From Acrocarpospora corrugata (lineage in GTDB: Bacteria > Actinomycetota > Actinomycetes > Streptosporangiales > Streptosporangiaceae): a DNA stretch of 64,000 nt. The DNA is taken from positions 124,001-188,000 of the forward strand of contig NZ_BLAD01000041.1 of assembly GCF_009687845.1 (NCBI RefSeq), in the 5' to 3' direction. The position numbers and the translations under genes are program-made. Below are positions 29,224 to 36,783 of the stretch, in pieces (position 1 is the first letter of the stretch; each line of letters opens with the position of its first letter). The notes under the pieces were generated by a model, which saw only the letters and a list, made by a program, of their open reading frames with translations, made no database searches and had not been told where the DNA came from.

Positions 29224-29616
29224 TCAGCCTCCGACCAGGGGGACGAGCTTGACGAAGGACACGACCGGGTCGACGGTGAGGTCGATCTCCAGGTCCAGGT
29301 TTTCGATCTGCCGGTCGCCGATCAGCAGCAGGAAGCCGTTGCGGGTGAAGGCGGCCTCGGCGGCGTCGGCCTGCTTCTCCCAGTCGAGCCTGCGGGTGGT
29401 ACGCATCCGGTAGCCGTTCAGCTCGGCTTCGGCGTCGTTCGGCCGGACCAGGCCGCGGAAGTGGTGGGAGGGGGCGGCGTTGTAGCGGGCGACCTCCTCG
29501 CGGACGCGAAGCCGTACCAGCTCCCGGGCGGAGATCCGCTCCGGCAGATCGGGCAGGGTGAACTCCTCCAACGCCTTGCCCGTCGCGGTCTCGTCGCGAA
29601 AGGTGACTACTGCCAT
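29224..29616 (-). CDS. DUF4132-associated small protein
   Basis: A 130-residue cytoplasmic protein beginning MAVVTFRDETATGKALEEFT. It has an amphipathic helical middle (ISARELVRLRVREEVARYNA) and ends with alternating hydrophobic strands (LLLIGDRQIENLDLEIDLTV and VSFVKLVPLVGG). The ATG at 29616 is preferred because longer readings enter sequence without coding character. The stop is one base before the DUF4132 ATG, so translation is coupled. I do not know a named function; conserved pairing with DUF4132 suggests an accessory or regulatory subunit. Confidence 0.72.
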   Translation of the reverse strand: MAVVTFRDETATGKALEEFTLPDLPERISARELVRLRVREEVARYNAAPSHHFRGLVRPNDAEAELNGYRMRTTRRLDWEKQADAAEAAFTRNGFLLLIGDRQIENLDLEIDLTVDPVVSFVKLVPLVGG

Positions 29617-29761
29617 CAGCGCATCCTCGATCGTCGGGGGGGTGACGGCACCATCTATAGCAATCGGAGCCGACAGAAACGCGACCGAGGGACATCGGTC
29701 CGGGATTTTCTTGGGGGAAAAATCCAGGGCGGCCCCGTTAGAGGTGACGGACAATGGGCTG

Positions 29762-30163
29762 ATGAGCTGGGTCGCCAACGTGATGGTGTCGATTGATCCG
29801 GATGACCGTCCGAACGTGGAGGCGTTGAGCGAGTGGCTGCGTACGGAAGCTCCACTGCGGGATAGGCCGGGGCGAGGCTGTGGCTTTCTCCGCGAGATCA
29901 CTGCCGAGGACACGGTCTGGGGTGGGTGGAAGTACCCCGAATGCGATGTGTGGGCCGGTGCGCTCAACCATGCCGACCTGAAGGCAGTCCTTGATCACAT
30001 TGGGCGGATGCCCTGGCGGTGCCCGAACGCGCTGCAGGTCTTCGTGATGGATCAGGAGGAGGCGTTCTTCAGAGTGTCGATGTTGAGGGACGGTGAGCTG
30101 CGGCAGTACGCGCCGGTCACGCCCAGCGAAGAGGACCCGGACTTCTGTCCCGATGACCTCTGA
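29762..30163 (+). CDS. Hypothetical protein (133 aa)
   Basis: A 133-residue cytoplasmic acidic protein, MSWVANVMVSIDPDDRPNVE to EEDPDFCPDDL. It contains VWGGWKYPECDVWAGALNHA and VFVMDQEEAFFRVSML, alternating Trp-rich loops and strands as in small alpha/beta immunity-like or antitoxin-like proteins; that resemblance is structural only. It is divergent from the DUF4132 operon across 145 bases and not clearly coupled to any gene downstream. Confidence 0.65.
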   Translation: MSWVANVMVSIDPDDRPNVEALSEWLRTEAPLRDRPGRGCGFLREITAEDTVWGGWKYPECDVWAGALNHADLKAVLDHIGRMPWRCPNALQVFVMDQEEAFFRVSMLRDGELRQYAPVTPSEEDPDFCPDDL

Positions 30164-30284
30164 AACATGGCCGCGAGGTCACTGTGGCGGCGGCGGAGCC
30201 CGCGGGCAGATGGCTCCACGCTATGACGATGCGGCTGGGTTTAGACCGATCCAGCGGTGTTAGTGGTATGTGCGTCGCGCCGGA

Positions 30285-30532
30285 TCAGCCTGCCCACAGA
30301 ATGTCGACGACGCGGACGATCTCGACCGAGTCGAGGATCAGGTACGTGACGAAGCCGTGGTCGCCGAAGTCGGCCCGCCGCACCTGCGGGTCGTCGGTGG
30401 CCATGCTGGTGAGCGGGTCGAAGGGTTCTCGCAGACATCGGCCATCGCCTGGGCCAAGGTGGTGAGCGCCGCAGAAGGGAAGCCTCCGAGTTGGCGTAGC
30501 GCCCGCTCGGACAAGTGGGGGCGGAAGGTCAC
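30285..30532 (-). pseudogene. RelE/ParE-like toxin, frameshifted
   Basis: ATG at 30532 gives MTFRPHLSERALRQLGGFPS and continues to ADVCENP; after one missing base at the GGG run 30423-30425 (CCC on the coding strand) the protein resumes FDPLTSMATDDPQVRRADFG and VTYLILDSVEIVRVVDILWAG, the terminal strand of a RelE/ParE fold. The restored protein would be about 82 residues, the normal size. The start overlaps the stop of the DUF6247 gene (ATGA), the usual antitoxin-toxin coupling. As sequenced, the toxin is truncated after about 36 codons. Confidence 0.75.
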
Positions 30533-30822
30533 CGGCGGCGGGCCAACTCGCTGGCGATGGCCTCATCAAGAGGCGTGGTCGCGCCAGCGCCGTCCTTGGC
30601 TTCCTGGATCGCCTCGTAGTAGCCGGGCTGGTTGACCGCGACCACGGTCAGGCTCCACCGATGCAGCAGCCTCTTCAGAGCTGTGTAGCTGGCCAGGTCG
30701 TCACGGGCGGATTCAACCGCTGCCCGGTACTGGCGAAGGAACTCCGGCCGCTCCCGAGTTGGCAGGCCGCGCAGGATCTCTTGGGGGTCCTCGGGATCCC
30801 CGTGGATCGGCTGAGCGCTCAT
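30529..30822 (-). CDS. DUF6247-type antitoxin
   Basis: A 97-residue acidic-to-neutral protein (MSAQPIHGDPEDPQEILRGL, RERPEFLRQYRAAVESARDD, LHRWSLTVVAVNQPGYYEAI). The DPxEILRxLPxRxRxEFLxQYRAAV pattern is that of DUF6247 proteins, small helical proteins that occur upstream of RelE/ParE-like toxins in actinomycetes. It should neutralise the toxin encoded immediately downstream, which is frameshifted here, and probably represses the pair. Intact antitoxin with broken toxin suggests the module is no longer active. Confidence 0.72.
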   Translation of the reverse strand: MSAQPIHGDPEDPQEILRGLPTRERPEFLRQYRAAVESARDDLASYTALKRLLHRWSLTVVAVNQPGYYEAIQEAKDGAGATTPLDEAIASELARRR

Positions 30823-30916
30823 AACTGCACTCTAGCCCGGGGCGCTAAGTATCCGCACACCAGTGGGCAGGTGAGCCTGCCGGGCGTGGATAAGGCCACG
30901 GCCGAAGGGCTGGACC

Positions 30917-30938
30917 GGATTCGGACCCCCGACCGTCG
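30917..30938. repeat. Near-perfect copy of the tRNA-Arg T-arm side (att-like)
   Basis: Twenty-one of 22 bases match 33064-33085, the T-arm and variable-loop part of tRNA-Arg(UCU), in the same orientation, GGATTCGGACCCCCGACC against GGATTCGAACCCCCGACC at the start. The flanks do not fold as a tRNA. A second, weaker T-arm-like stretch lies at 31058-31074 (GGATTCGAGCCTGCGAC). Confidence 0.6.
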
Positions 30939-31099
30939 CAGGCCATCGCGCCGCAGCGCCATGGCCTGCGCGAGTCAACAGGTCATGATCGCCGACACCG
31001 ACGACGCTGTAGTTCACTACCGCGTCCTGTGCCGCCGCCATCACTCAGGCGACCTCGGATTCGAGCCTGCGACGCTCTGACGGCTTCGGTACGCCTGGC

Positions 31100-31519
31100 T
31101 CACTGCTGTACCTTGAACGCCCAAGTGACCTCGGCTGGAGCCTCCACCCGCAGCGAGATCACTCGCGCGTTCTTGAGCACGACCTCGTTGAAGGTGGAGG
31201 TCACCTTGTCGGCCGCGCAGGGAATGGCCAGCTCCGTCACGGGAGGCAGTTTCAGCGTGAGCGTCGCCCCGCCGACGCAGTCCAGCGACACGAAGAGCGA
31301 GCCAGGCTTGACGTCGATTCCCCCGGCGGGCGCGCTTCCCTCGGTCGGGCCACTCGTAGCGAGCACCCGTAATCCCGGCTCACCCTCCGGCGGAGCCGAT
31401 ACCCGTACGACGACGACCTCCGGTTCTGTCGTCGTTGCCGTGGAACCCCCACTTTCTTCAGGAGAACACGCGGCTACCATCCCGAGAACGAGTCCACAGG
31501 TAAGCATGGTGCCTCGCAC
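31100..31519 (-). CDS. Putative lipoprotein
   Basis: A 139-residue exported protein. The N-terminus MRGTMLTCGLVLGMVAACSP is a signal peptide with lipobox VAAC, so Cys18 should be lipidated and the protein anchored outside the membrane. A Ser/Thr/Glu-rich linker (residues 20-60) precedes a beta-rich domain with Cys residues SLDCVGGATLTL and AIPCAADKV, likely a disulfide. No named family is recognised. It lies inside the 2.1-kb segment bracketed by tRNA-Arg-like repeats. The MITE-like element lies directly upstream and could carry or disrupt its promoter. Confidence 0.72.
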   Translation of the reverse strand: MRGTMLTCGLVLGMVAACSPEESGGSTATTTEPEVVVVRVSAPPEGEPGLRVLATSGPTEGSAPAGGIDVKPGSLFVSLDCVGGATLTLKLPPVTELAIPCAADKVTSTFNEVVLKNARVISLRVEAPAEVTWAFKVQQ

Positions 31520-31543
31520 AACCGACCACCCCTTGCTCTAGGA

Positions 31544-31630
31544 CGGTGTCCAATAAACGTTCACCGGCTTGAGAACTGCGATCGTCGAGGTCGGTGAGCC
31601 CTCCACCCGGCGAAGGTTTATAGGACACCG
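31544..31630. mobile_element. 87-bp MITE-like element with 24-bp terminal inverted repeats
   Basis: The left end 31544-31567 (CGGTGTCCAATAAACG...) and the right end 31607-31630 read as inverted repeats with 21 of 24 bases matching; the outer CGGTGTCC and ATAAAC are identical. The 39-base middle has no coding capacity. The form matches a miniature element mobilised in trans by an IS transposase; CGGTGTCC-type ends occur in actinobacterial IS families, but the family is not assigned. No convincing target-site duplication is visible. Confidence 0.6.
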
Positions 31631-31747
31631 CACTGGCGAACGCAAATCGACGAGACCAGCGCGCGCCAGCCTCCTGAAGGTACGACGGCCGAAGCGGAAA
31701 AGCTATCCGCGCTCGACCGCCGTACCAGATGAACGACTACTCGACGG

Positions 31748-32349
31748 CTAGCTCTCCCACGTTCTCCAGCCAATCTTCCATGGCGCCCAGGCCGTCACCG
31801 AACTGCGGACCTTCTCCGAACAGTTGCTGAAGATCTGGACGTAATTCCCCGAGGTCTTCTTGCGCCACACGCCGTATGACGCGTTGGCGGTCTTTTTGGG
31901 CGGCGTCGGAACCTCGATCGTATTACCGATTTCGACGCTCAGGCTGGCCGACAGGTTGACCCCCGCCGTAGCCTCCGCCCCGGCGAGGATCACGCCGGCC
32001 TGGACGGTAACCGAAGCCTGAGTGGTCAGGCCGACGGTCCCGACTGCTTGGACGAGAAGATCGACTTGATCGTCTTCGATGTCCCGTTGTAGCTCGCCTG
32101 GCCTACGCCGACCCCCTGGTGGGCGTTCGTCGGGTTCTTCGCCCGATACACATAGCGGGGATCGCAGTAGGGGGCATCCGGATGCTCGGGCTCCTCGGTC
32201 AGGCCGGGAGACGGCAGCGGTGATGCTGATAATCCGGGCACGACACCCGGGTCCGCGTGAGCCACGGAGGCTCCCGAGATCAGCACCCCCAAGATCGTGG
32301 CTGCTGACGCGCAGACCAATCGCCCCGTGGTTGAATTACGAATTGCCAC
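31748..32349 (-). pseudogene. Secreted beta-rich protein, frameshifted
   Basis: From GTG 32349 (with GAGAGGA upstream) the frame gives a signal peptide ending GASVAHA, then a Pro-rich linker and NGTSKTIKSIFSSKQ. After one missing base in the CCC run at 32039-32041 the protein resumes GTVGLTTQASVTVQAGVILA, LSASLSVEIGNTIEVPTPPK and ends with an aromatic, Cys-containing domain (YGVWRKKTSGNYVQIFSNCS) at 31748. This layout matches a group of secreted actinomycete proteins of unknown function with a Gly/Ser/Val beta segment and a short C-terminal aromatic domain. As sequenced the product ends at 32026. Confidence 0.75.
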
Positions 32350-33052
32350 ATCGTTCCTCTCGCGCTGTGTGAGCCAGCGGAAACGCACTCAAGGAGCAAC
32401 GAACCAAACTCAACGAGGCACCCATCGTCGAGTTATTGGCGCCTTGGGTTACTTGTGTGGCGGCAGAGCAATTTGAGCAGAGTTCCAACCCTGAATACAG
32501 TGAGAATAATTGTGATCTACGTCACGCATGACCCAAAAGGTCAAATAGGACTATCTAGGGAATAGTGGATTCCGCATTCACCTCGGACTTGGCCACGCCC
32601 GTGGCCCTTGGTGTCTTACCAGGTGGCGAGACCTTTTCCCGATCGCTCACTACGGTAAATGGAAACGCGGTCGAGTAATCAGATGACTACGGAATCCGCT
32701 TTAATGTGGAGAGTCCCAATCCCGCTTTTCGGCTAGGCAATCCGCGTTTGGGCTCGCGGTATCCAAGCACCGCCAGTACGTCTCGCTGGGAGGCGACAGC
32801 GGACCCAGCTGCGGTGTCTCGCCGGGCTACAGGCGCGGCCGGGCGAGACGGCCTGGTGACGCGGCGCGGGAGTCCGGGTCGATCGTGGGCGCGGCCAGTT
32901 GCACGGCGGAGCGGTATAGGTCGGCGAGGGTCCGGGCTTGGGCCGCGCAGGCAGAGGTGGTCCAAGTCCGGGTGCCTCCGATGGCACATCCCGGCAGGGG
33001 AAGAACGGGCGTTACCCCAGGTGAGAAGAGGGATTGGCCTGATCGTGGAAGC
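32350..33052. other. Low-GC intergenic region
   Basis: A 703-base gap. Its first 350 bases are distinctly AT-rich for this genome (many AAT, TTG and GAATA words), and include a Crp-like box at 32511-32526 that probably belongs to the promoter of the secreted-protein gene. Positions about 32740-32990 return to high GC; one minus-strand frame there reads ARTLADLYRSAVQLAAPTID, which could be a gene fragment, but it has no start and no recognised family. I annotate no gene here. Confidence 0.5.
32511..32526. promoter_or_regulatory. Crp-like binding site
   Basis: TGTGATCTACGTCACG matches the TGTGA-N6-TCAC(A/G) pattern; the central GTGATCTACGTCAC is close to sites described for actinobacterial Crp proteins. 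It lies about 160 bases upstream of the GTG at 32349 of the secreted-protein gene. Assignment is by pattern only. Confidence 0.55.
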
Positions 33053-33126
33053 GCGCCCAGAGGGATTCGAACCCCCGACCGTCGGATTAGAAGTCCGATG
33101 CTCTATCCGGCTGAGCTATGGGCGCT
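33053..33126 (-). tRNA. tRNA-Arg (anticodon UCU)
   Basis: A complete 74-base cloverleaf: 7-bp acceptor stem GCGCCCA/TGGGCGC, D-stem GCTC/GAGC, anticodon stem TCGGA/TCCGA around CTTCTAA (anticodon TCT), and T-arm GGGGGTTCGAATCCCTC. The discriminator base is G and CCA is not encoded. It reads AGA codons. Its 5' end lies 94 bases from the recombinase gene, and its 3' half is copied at 30917-30938. Confidence 0.96.
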
Positions 33127-33219
33127 TCCGCTGCTGCGTTGACCAGCTTATTTGCCGGTCTTGTGCGAAGCTAGCATAGCTGGGCTGTGCTGGAACAGCG
33201 TCGGATTTTTGGAGGAGCG

Positions 33220-34173
33220 ATGGTCCGCCCCCGAAGACAGATGCCCGTGTCTCCGACGCTTGCCGAGCTGCTTCCTTCGTGGGAGCTGTCGCTGCAGGCA
33301 GGGCACAAGTCGCCGGGGACGATCCGCAGCTACCTGGACAGCGTACGGGGGCTGTCGGCGTTTCTGATCGATGAGGGGATGCGGGCGGACGTGGACGGGG
33401 TCGGGGCGGATGACATACGCGCCTTTCTCGCCCATACGTTGGAAGTGTCCTCGCCGGGGAACGCGCACAAGCATTTTCGGAACCTGCGGGTCTTCTTCGG
33501 CTGGCTGGTCGCGGAGGGGGAGCGGGCGGGGGGCACGCCGCTGGCGGAGGTCGAGCCGCCGAAGGTGGATCGGAAGCCGGTTCGGCCGCTCAGCGAGGAG
33601 GAGTTGGCCAGGCTGCTGGCGGTTTGCGCGGGGGATTCGTGGATCGATCGGCGGGATACGGCGATCATGCGGATTCTGATGGACAACGGGATGCGGGTGT
33701 CCGCGCTGGCGGGGCTGCGGTACAGCGCGACCGATCCGGACGCGAACGATGTGTGGCTTGCCCGGCATGTGTTGCGGATCACGCTTCCGGGTGGGGAGGG
33801 GTATCTGGCGCCGCTTGGGCGTAAGTCGGCGGCGGCGGTGGATCGGTATCTGCGGGCCCGTACCCGGCTGAAGCATGCGTCTTCGCCGTGGTTGTGGCTG
33901 CCGGAGCGGGGAGTGACCGCGCATGGCGGGGATCGGCGGCTGACGGCTGCGGGGATTCAGCAGATGCTGCATCGGCGTGGCGAGGAAGCGGGGATTCCGG
34001 GCGTGTTCCCGCATCGGTTCCGGCACACGATGGCGAGTGGGTATCTCCGGGAGGGCGGGGATCCGCTGAACCTGATGCGGGTCGGCGGGTGGAAGACGCC
34101 GGCGACGGTCCGGCAGTATGTCGAACTCGCGCTGGCCGAGCATGCGCGGCTCTCTCCCGGCGATCGAATCTGA
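33220..34173 (+). CDS. Tyrosine recombinase (XerC/D-like integrase)
   Basis: A 317-residue tyrosine recombinase with SAM-like core-binding domain (residues about 8-100) and catalytic domain (120-310). The catalytic set is present: Arg159 in NGMRVSALAGL, Lys202 in LGRKSAA, His265 and Arg268 in HRFRHTMA, Trp291 replacing the second His in GGWKTPATV, and nucleophile Tyr300. The ATG at 33220 is chosen for its GGAGGAG. It lies on the 5' side of tRNA-Arg(UCU) and may target that tRNA. The sequence is closer to short XerC/D-like integrases of actinobacteria than to the chromosome-dimer XerCD pair, but this is not certain. Confidence 0.88.
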   Translation: MVRPRRQMPVSPTLAELLPSWELSLQAGHKSPGTIRSYLDSVRGLSAFLIDEGMRADVDGVGADDIRAFLAHTLEVSSPGNAHKHFRNLRVFFGWLVAEGERAGGTPLAEVEPPKVDRKPVRPLSEEELARLLAVCAGDSWIDRRDTAIMRILMDNGMRVSALAGLRYSATDPDANDVWLARHVLRITLPGGEGYLAPLGRKSAAAVDRYLRARTRLKHASSPWLWLPERGVTAHGGDRRLTAAGIQQMLHRRGEEAGIPGVFPHRFRHTMASGYLREGGDPLNLMRVGGWKTPATVRQYVELALAEHARLSPGDRI

Positions 34174-34187
34174 GTATCTGAACCCGG

Positions 34188-34877
34188 TCAGCCCGGGATG
34201 GACCATACGCCCTGGTCCTTGCCGTAGCCGCTGTTCAGGACGAACTGGAACCGCGTCAGTTTCGTACGCCGGGGGACCTCGAACACGAGCACGCCCTTGC
34301 GGCTGTCGCCGCTGGAAATTGTGACCAGGCCGTTGAGGGCGACACCGTCGTGAACTTCGGCATAGGTGGCGCTGTACTGCTGGCCATCCGCGTCGATCAG
34401 TTTGCCGCTGTTCGTCGGGGCGTCGTTGTAGAGATCCTCGCCCACGTTCTTCAACAGCAGTTCGACAGCGATGTACTGATACCCAGACTTGGGAGTTATG
34501 TACTGATTAGCAGGCCGAGCTCCCGCGATCACGCGAGTCGCCATCACCCGGACCACCGTCGTGTCCTGGATGCCGTGGAGTTCGATCGTCCGGCCCAGCC
34601 GCTGCGTGCCTCCGCGCGGAGCCTCCGTCTCCTCGGGCTCGGCTGTGGTGTCCACGGTCTTGGTCGGAGTGCCCGTTTTCGTTGCCGCAGCCACCGGTGT
34701 GTCGCCCGCCGTCCGGCCGATCGCCACCAGCACGCCGGCACTGACGCCCACCACCACGACGAAGATCGCGATGACCAGCAGGATCAGCGGCGCGCTGCTC
34801 TTCCTGGGCGGCGGCTGTGGCGGGTAGTAGTAGCCGGGCGGGCCGTACTGCTGCGGGCCCTGCGGGTACTGCGACAT
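34188..34877 (-). CDS. Membrane-anchored DUF4352-type protein
   Basis: A 229-residue protein with a Pro/Gln/Tyr-rich cytoplasmic head (QYPQGPQQYGPPGYYYPPQP), one membrane helix (LILLVIAIFVVVVGVSAGVL), a Thr/Glu-rich linker, and an extracellular immunoglobulin-like DUF4352 domain (YQYIAVELLLKNVGEDLYN, VTISSGDSRKGVLVFEVP). Domains of this type occur in many actinobacterial surface proteins; function unknown. It converges with the recombinase gene, their stops 14 bases apart. Confidence 0.78.
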   Translation of the reverse strand: MSQYPQGPQQYGPPGYYYPPQPPPRKSSAPLILLVIAIFVVVVGVSAGVLVAIGRTAGDTPVAAATKTGTPTKTVDTTAEPEETEAPRGGTQRLGRTIELHGIQDTTVVRVMATRVIAGARPANQYITPKSGYQYIAVELLLKNVGEDLYNDAPTNSGKLIDADGQQYSATYAEVHDGVALNGLVTISSGDSRKGVLVFEVPRRTKLTRFQFVLNSGYGKDQGVWSIPG

Positions 34878-35043
34878 GGTGGCTCCAGGCGATGGGGGAG
34901 TGCCCGTCGGATATGTCTGACAACTGACAATGATGCCGTGCCTTGGGAGCTAAGACCGGCATGCCGGACATGTTCCCATTCGGGGTTCGATGAAGGGGAC
35001 GATTCCGCCGAGGGCTCTTGACACTCGCGATGTATCTCGAAAA

Positions 35044-35059
35044 TACTCGATTCCGAGTA
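35044..35059. promoter_or_regulatory. Inverted repeat upstream of padR
   Basis: TACTCG-ATTC-CGAGTA, perfect 6-bp arms, 28 bases before the padR ATG, with a further half-site CGAGTCCGAGTA partly overlapping its right arm. PadR proteins usually repress themselves at such promoter-proximal dyads, so this is a probable autorepressor operator. Confidence 0.6.
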
Positions 35060-35087
35060 CGCGAGTCCGAGTAAGGAGGGATCGGCC

Positions 35088-35681
35088 ATGGCGACCCGGC
35101 AACGCAGCAATCCGCTCGCGCTCGCGGTGCTCGCCCTGCTCTACGAGCGGCCGATGCATCCGTACGAGATGGCGACAACCCTCAGGGAGCGTCGCAAAGA
35201 GGACAGCATCAAGCTCAACTACGGTTCGCTCTACTCGGTCGTGCAGTCGCTGGAGCGCCGGGGCCTGGTCACGGCCCAGGAGGTCCAGCGGGACGGACGC
35301 CGTCCGGAGCGCACTGTGTACGCGATCGCCGAGCCGGGCACGGTCGAGTTGCTCGACTGGCTGAGTGAGCTGGTCGCGGTGCCCACCCGGGAGTTCACCC
35401 AGTTCGAGGCCGCGCTGTCGCTGCTGGCCTGTCTGAAGCCAGATGAGGCGGTACGGCTGCTTGAGGAGCGCGTGTCCAGGCTTGAGCAGGAACTGGCCGC
35501 GGCCGAAGGGCTGCGGGGGCACTCGTCCATGAGCAAGTTGCCCCGGTTGTTGTACATCGAATGGGAGTACCGAATCGCGCTTCGCCGTACCGAACTGGAA
35601 TTCGTCTCGTCGCTGGTGCAGGAGATCCGTGAGGAGACGATCGAGGGACTGGCGATGTGGCGGGATTTCCACCAGCAGTGA
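35088..35681 (+). CDS. PadR-family transcriptional regulator
   Basis: A 197-residue PadR-s2-type regulator. The winged helix spans residues about 8-85 (LALAVLALLYERPMHPYEMA, LNYGSLYSVVQSLERRGLVT) and the C-terminal coiled coil follows (EERVSRLEQELAAAEGLRGH). It is preceded by AAGGAGGG and an inverted repeat, and followed 154 bases later by an ABC exporter pair, so it most likely represses that exporter until it binds a toxic ligand. Its stop codon lies inside the first copy of a 17-bp tandem repeat. Confidence 0.92.
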   Translation: MATRQRSNPLALAVLALLYERPMHPYEMATTLRERRKEDSIKLNYGSLYSVVQSLERRGLVTAQEVQRDGRRPERTVYAIAEPGTVELLDWLSELVAVPTREFTQFEAALSLLACLKPDEAVRLLEERVSRLEQELAAAEGLRGHSSMSKLPRLLYIEWEYRIALRRTELEFVSSLVQEIREETIEGLAMWRDFHQQ

Positions 35682-35717
35682 CGTTCCACCAGCAGTGACG
35701 TTCCACCAGCAGTGAAG
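35667..35717. repeat. Three tandem 17-bp repeats across the padR stop
   Basis: TTCCACCAGCAGTGACG occurs at 35667-35683 and 35684-35700, with a third copy differing in one base at 35701-35717. Copy one encodes the last residues FHQQ and the stop of padR. Because 17 is not a multiple of three, the extra copies place further TGA codons in other frames. Confidence 0.95.
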
Positions 35718-35720
35718 AAG

Positions 35721-35754
35721 GCCCCGGCGGCGTGTTGCAGCACGGCACCGGGGC
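35721..35754. terminator. Hairpin between padR and the ABC genes
   Basis: GCCCCGG (35721-35727) pairs with CCGGGGC (35748-35754), with an inner CGTG/CACG stem. No T-run. It could attenuate readthrough from padR into the exporter genes. Confidence 0.5.
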
Positions 35755-35835
35755 GAATAGCCAACAGGCCACCCGCGGGCGACCAGTCAACGCATCAGAA
35801 GACATGGTACGCGCGTGGCCGGAAAGGTCACGTAA

Positions 35836-36783
35836 ATGATCAACGCAGTAGCCCTGGTCAAGGAGTACGGCAAGGTCCGTGCCCTGGACGGGCTGAGTCT
35901 CGACGTCGAACCGGGCACGGTCTTCGGACTGCTCGGCCCCAACGGCGCGGGCAAGTCCACCACCGTCAAAGTCCTGACCACACTCTCGATCGCGACCAGC
36001 GGCACCGCCCACGTCGCCAACCTCGATGTCACGAAATTTCCGGAAAAGGTGCGGCAGGTTATTGGGTGTGTTCCGCAGAAGACCAGTGTCGATCCCGCCG
36101 CCACCGGTCGTGAGAACCTCCACCTTCAGGGCGCTCTGTACGGCCTCCGCCGCGCCGCCCTCAAATCCAGGACCGACCACCTGCTCACCCGATTCGGCCT
36201 CACCGACGCCGCCGACCGCCCCAGCCGCACCTACTCCGGCGGAATGCAGCGCAAACTCGACGTCGCCATGGGCCTGATCCACCACCCCCGCGTGCTCTTC
36301 CTGGACGAGCCCACCACCGGCCTCGACCCGGAATCCCGCGCCGAAATGCGGACCGAACTCACCCGCCTCGCCGCCGAGGACCAGATCACCGTCCTGCTCA
36401 CCACCCACTACCTGGAGGAAGCCGACAAACTCGCCTCCCGCCTGGCCATCGTCGACCGCGGCAAGGTCGTCGCCACCGGCACCCCCGACGACCTCAAGAA
36501 CGAGCTCCACGGCGACGCGATCACCATCGACCTCGCCGACACCGCCGCGATCGCCCAGGCCCATCCCCTCCTGGCCAGGATCGCCACCGAGGTCACCCAG
36601 TCCGGCCGCTCGCTCCGCGCCAGGGTCTCCGACGGCGCCACCGCCGTCCCCGCCGTCCTGGCCGCCCTGGATTCAGCCGGTATCGCCGTGTCGTCCGTCG
36701 CGGTCGCCCGCCCATCCCTGGACGACGTCTACCTCCGCTATGCCGGACGCTCGTTCGCCGACGCGGAAGGGGTGGCGGCATGA
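35836..36783 (+). CDS. ABC transporter ATP-binding protein, DrrA type
   Basis: A 315-residue ATPase with Walker A GPNGAGKSTTVKV, signature YSGGMQRKLDVAMG, Walker [14 protein letters not shown], and a DrrA-like C-terminal domain ending PSLDDVYLRYAGRSF. The stop overlaps the ATG of the permease gene (ATGA at 36780-36783), so the two are coupled. Placed behind a PadR gene, it is a likely ligand-inducible drug or lipid exporter. Confidence 0.94.
   Translation: MINAVALVKEYGKVRALDGLSLDVEPGTVFGLLGPNGAGKSTTVKVLTTLSIATSGTAHVANLDVTKFPEKVRQVIGCVPQKTSVDPAATGRENLHLQGALYGLRRAALKSRTDHLLTRFGLTDAADRPSRTYSGGMQRKLDVAMGLIHHPRVLFLDEPTTGLDPESRAEMRTELTRLAAEDQITVLLTTHYLEEADKLASRLAIVDRGKVVATGTPDDLKNELHGDAITIDLADTAAIAQAHPLLARIATEVTQSGRSLRARVSDGATAVPAVLAALDSAGIAVSSVAVARPSLDDVYLRYAGRSFADAEGVAA

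Noticed and set aside
31052-31080. Second tRNA-like T-arm as a functional tRNA
   Set aside because: Only a short T-loop-like stretch matches; no cloverleaf can be drawn.
32733-32990. Small protein gene in the gap before tRNA-Arg
   Set aside because: One frame has a plausible stretch but no start, no ribosome-binding site and no recognised family.
33220-34173. Chromosome-dimer recombinase XerC or XerD
   Set aside because: Position beside a tRNA and the Trp in place of the second catalytic His are as expected for integrases; no dif-like site was seen, though this is not decisive.
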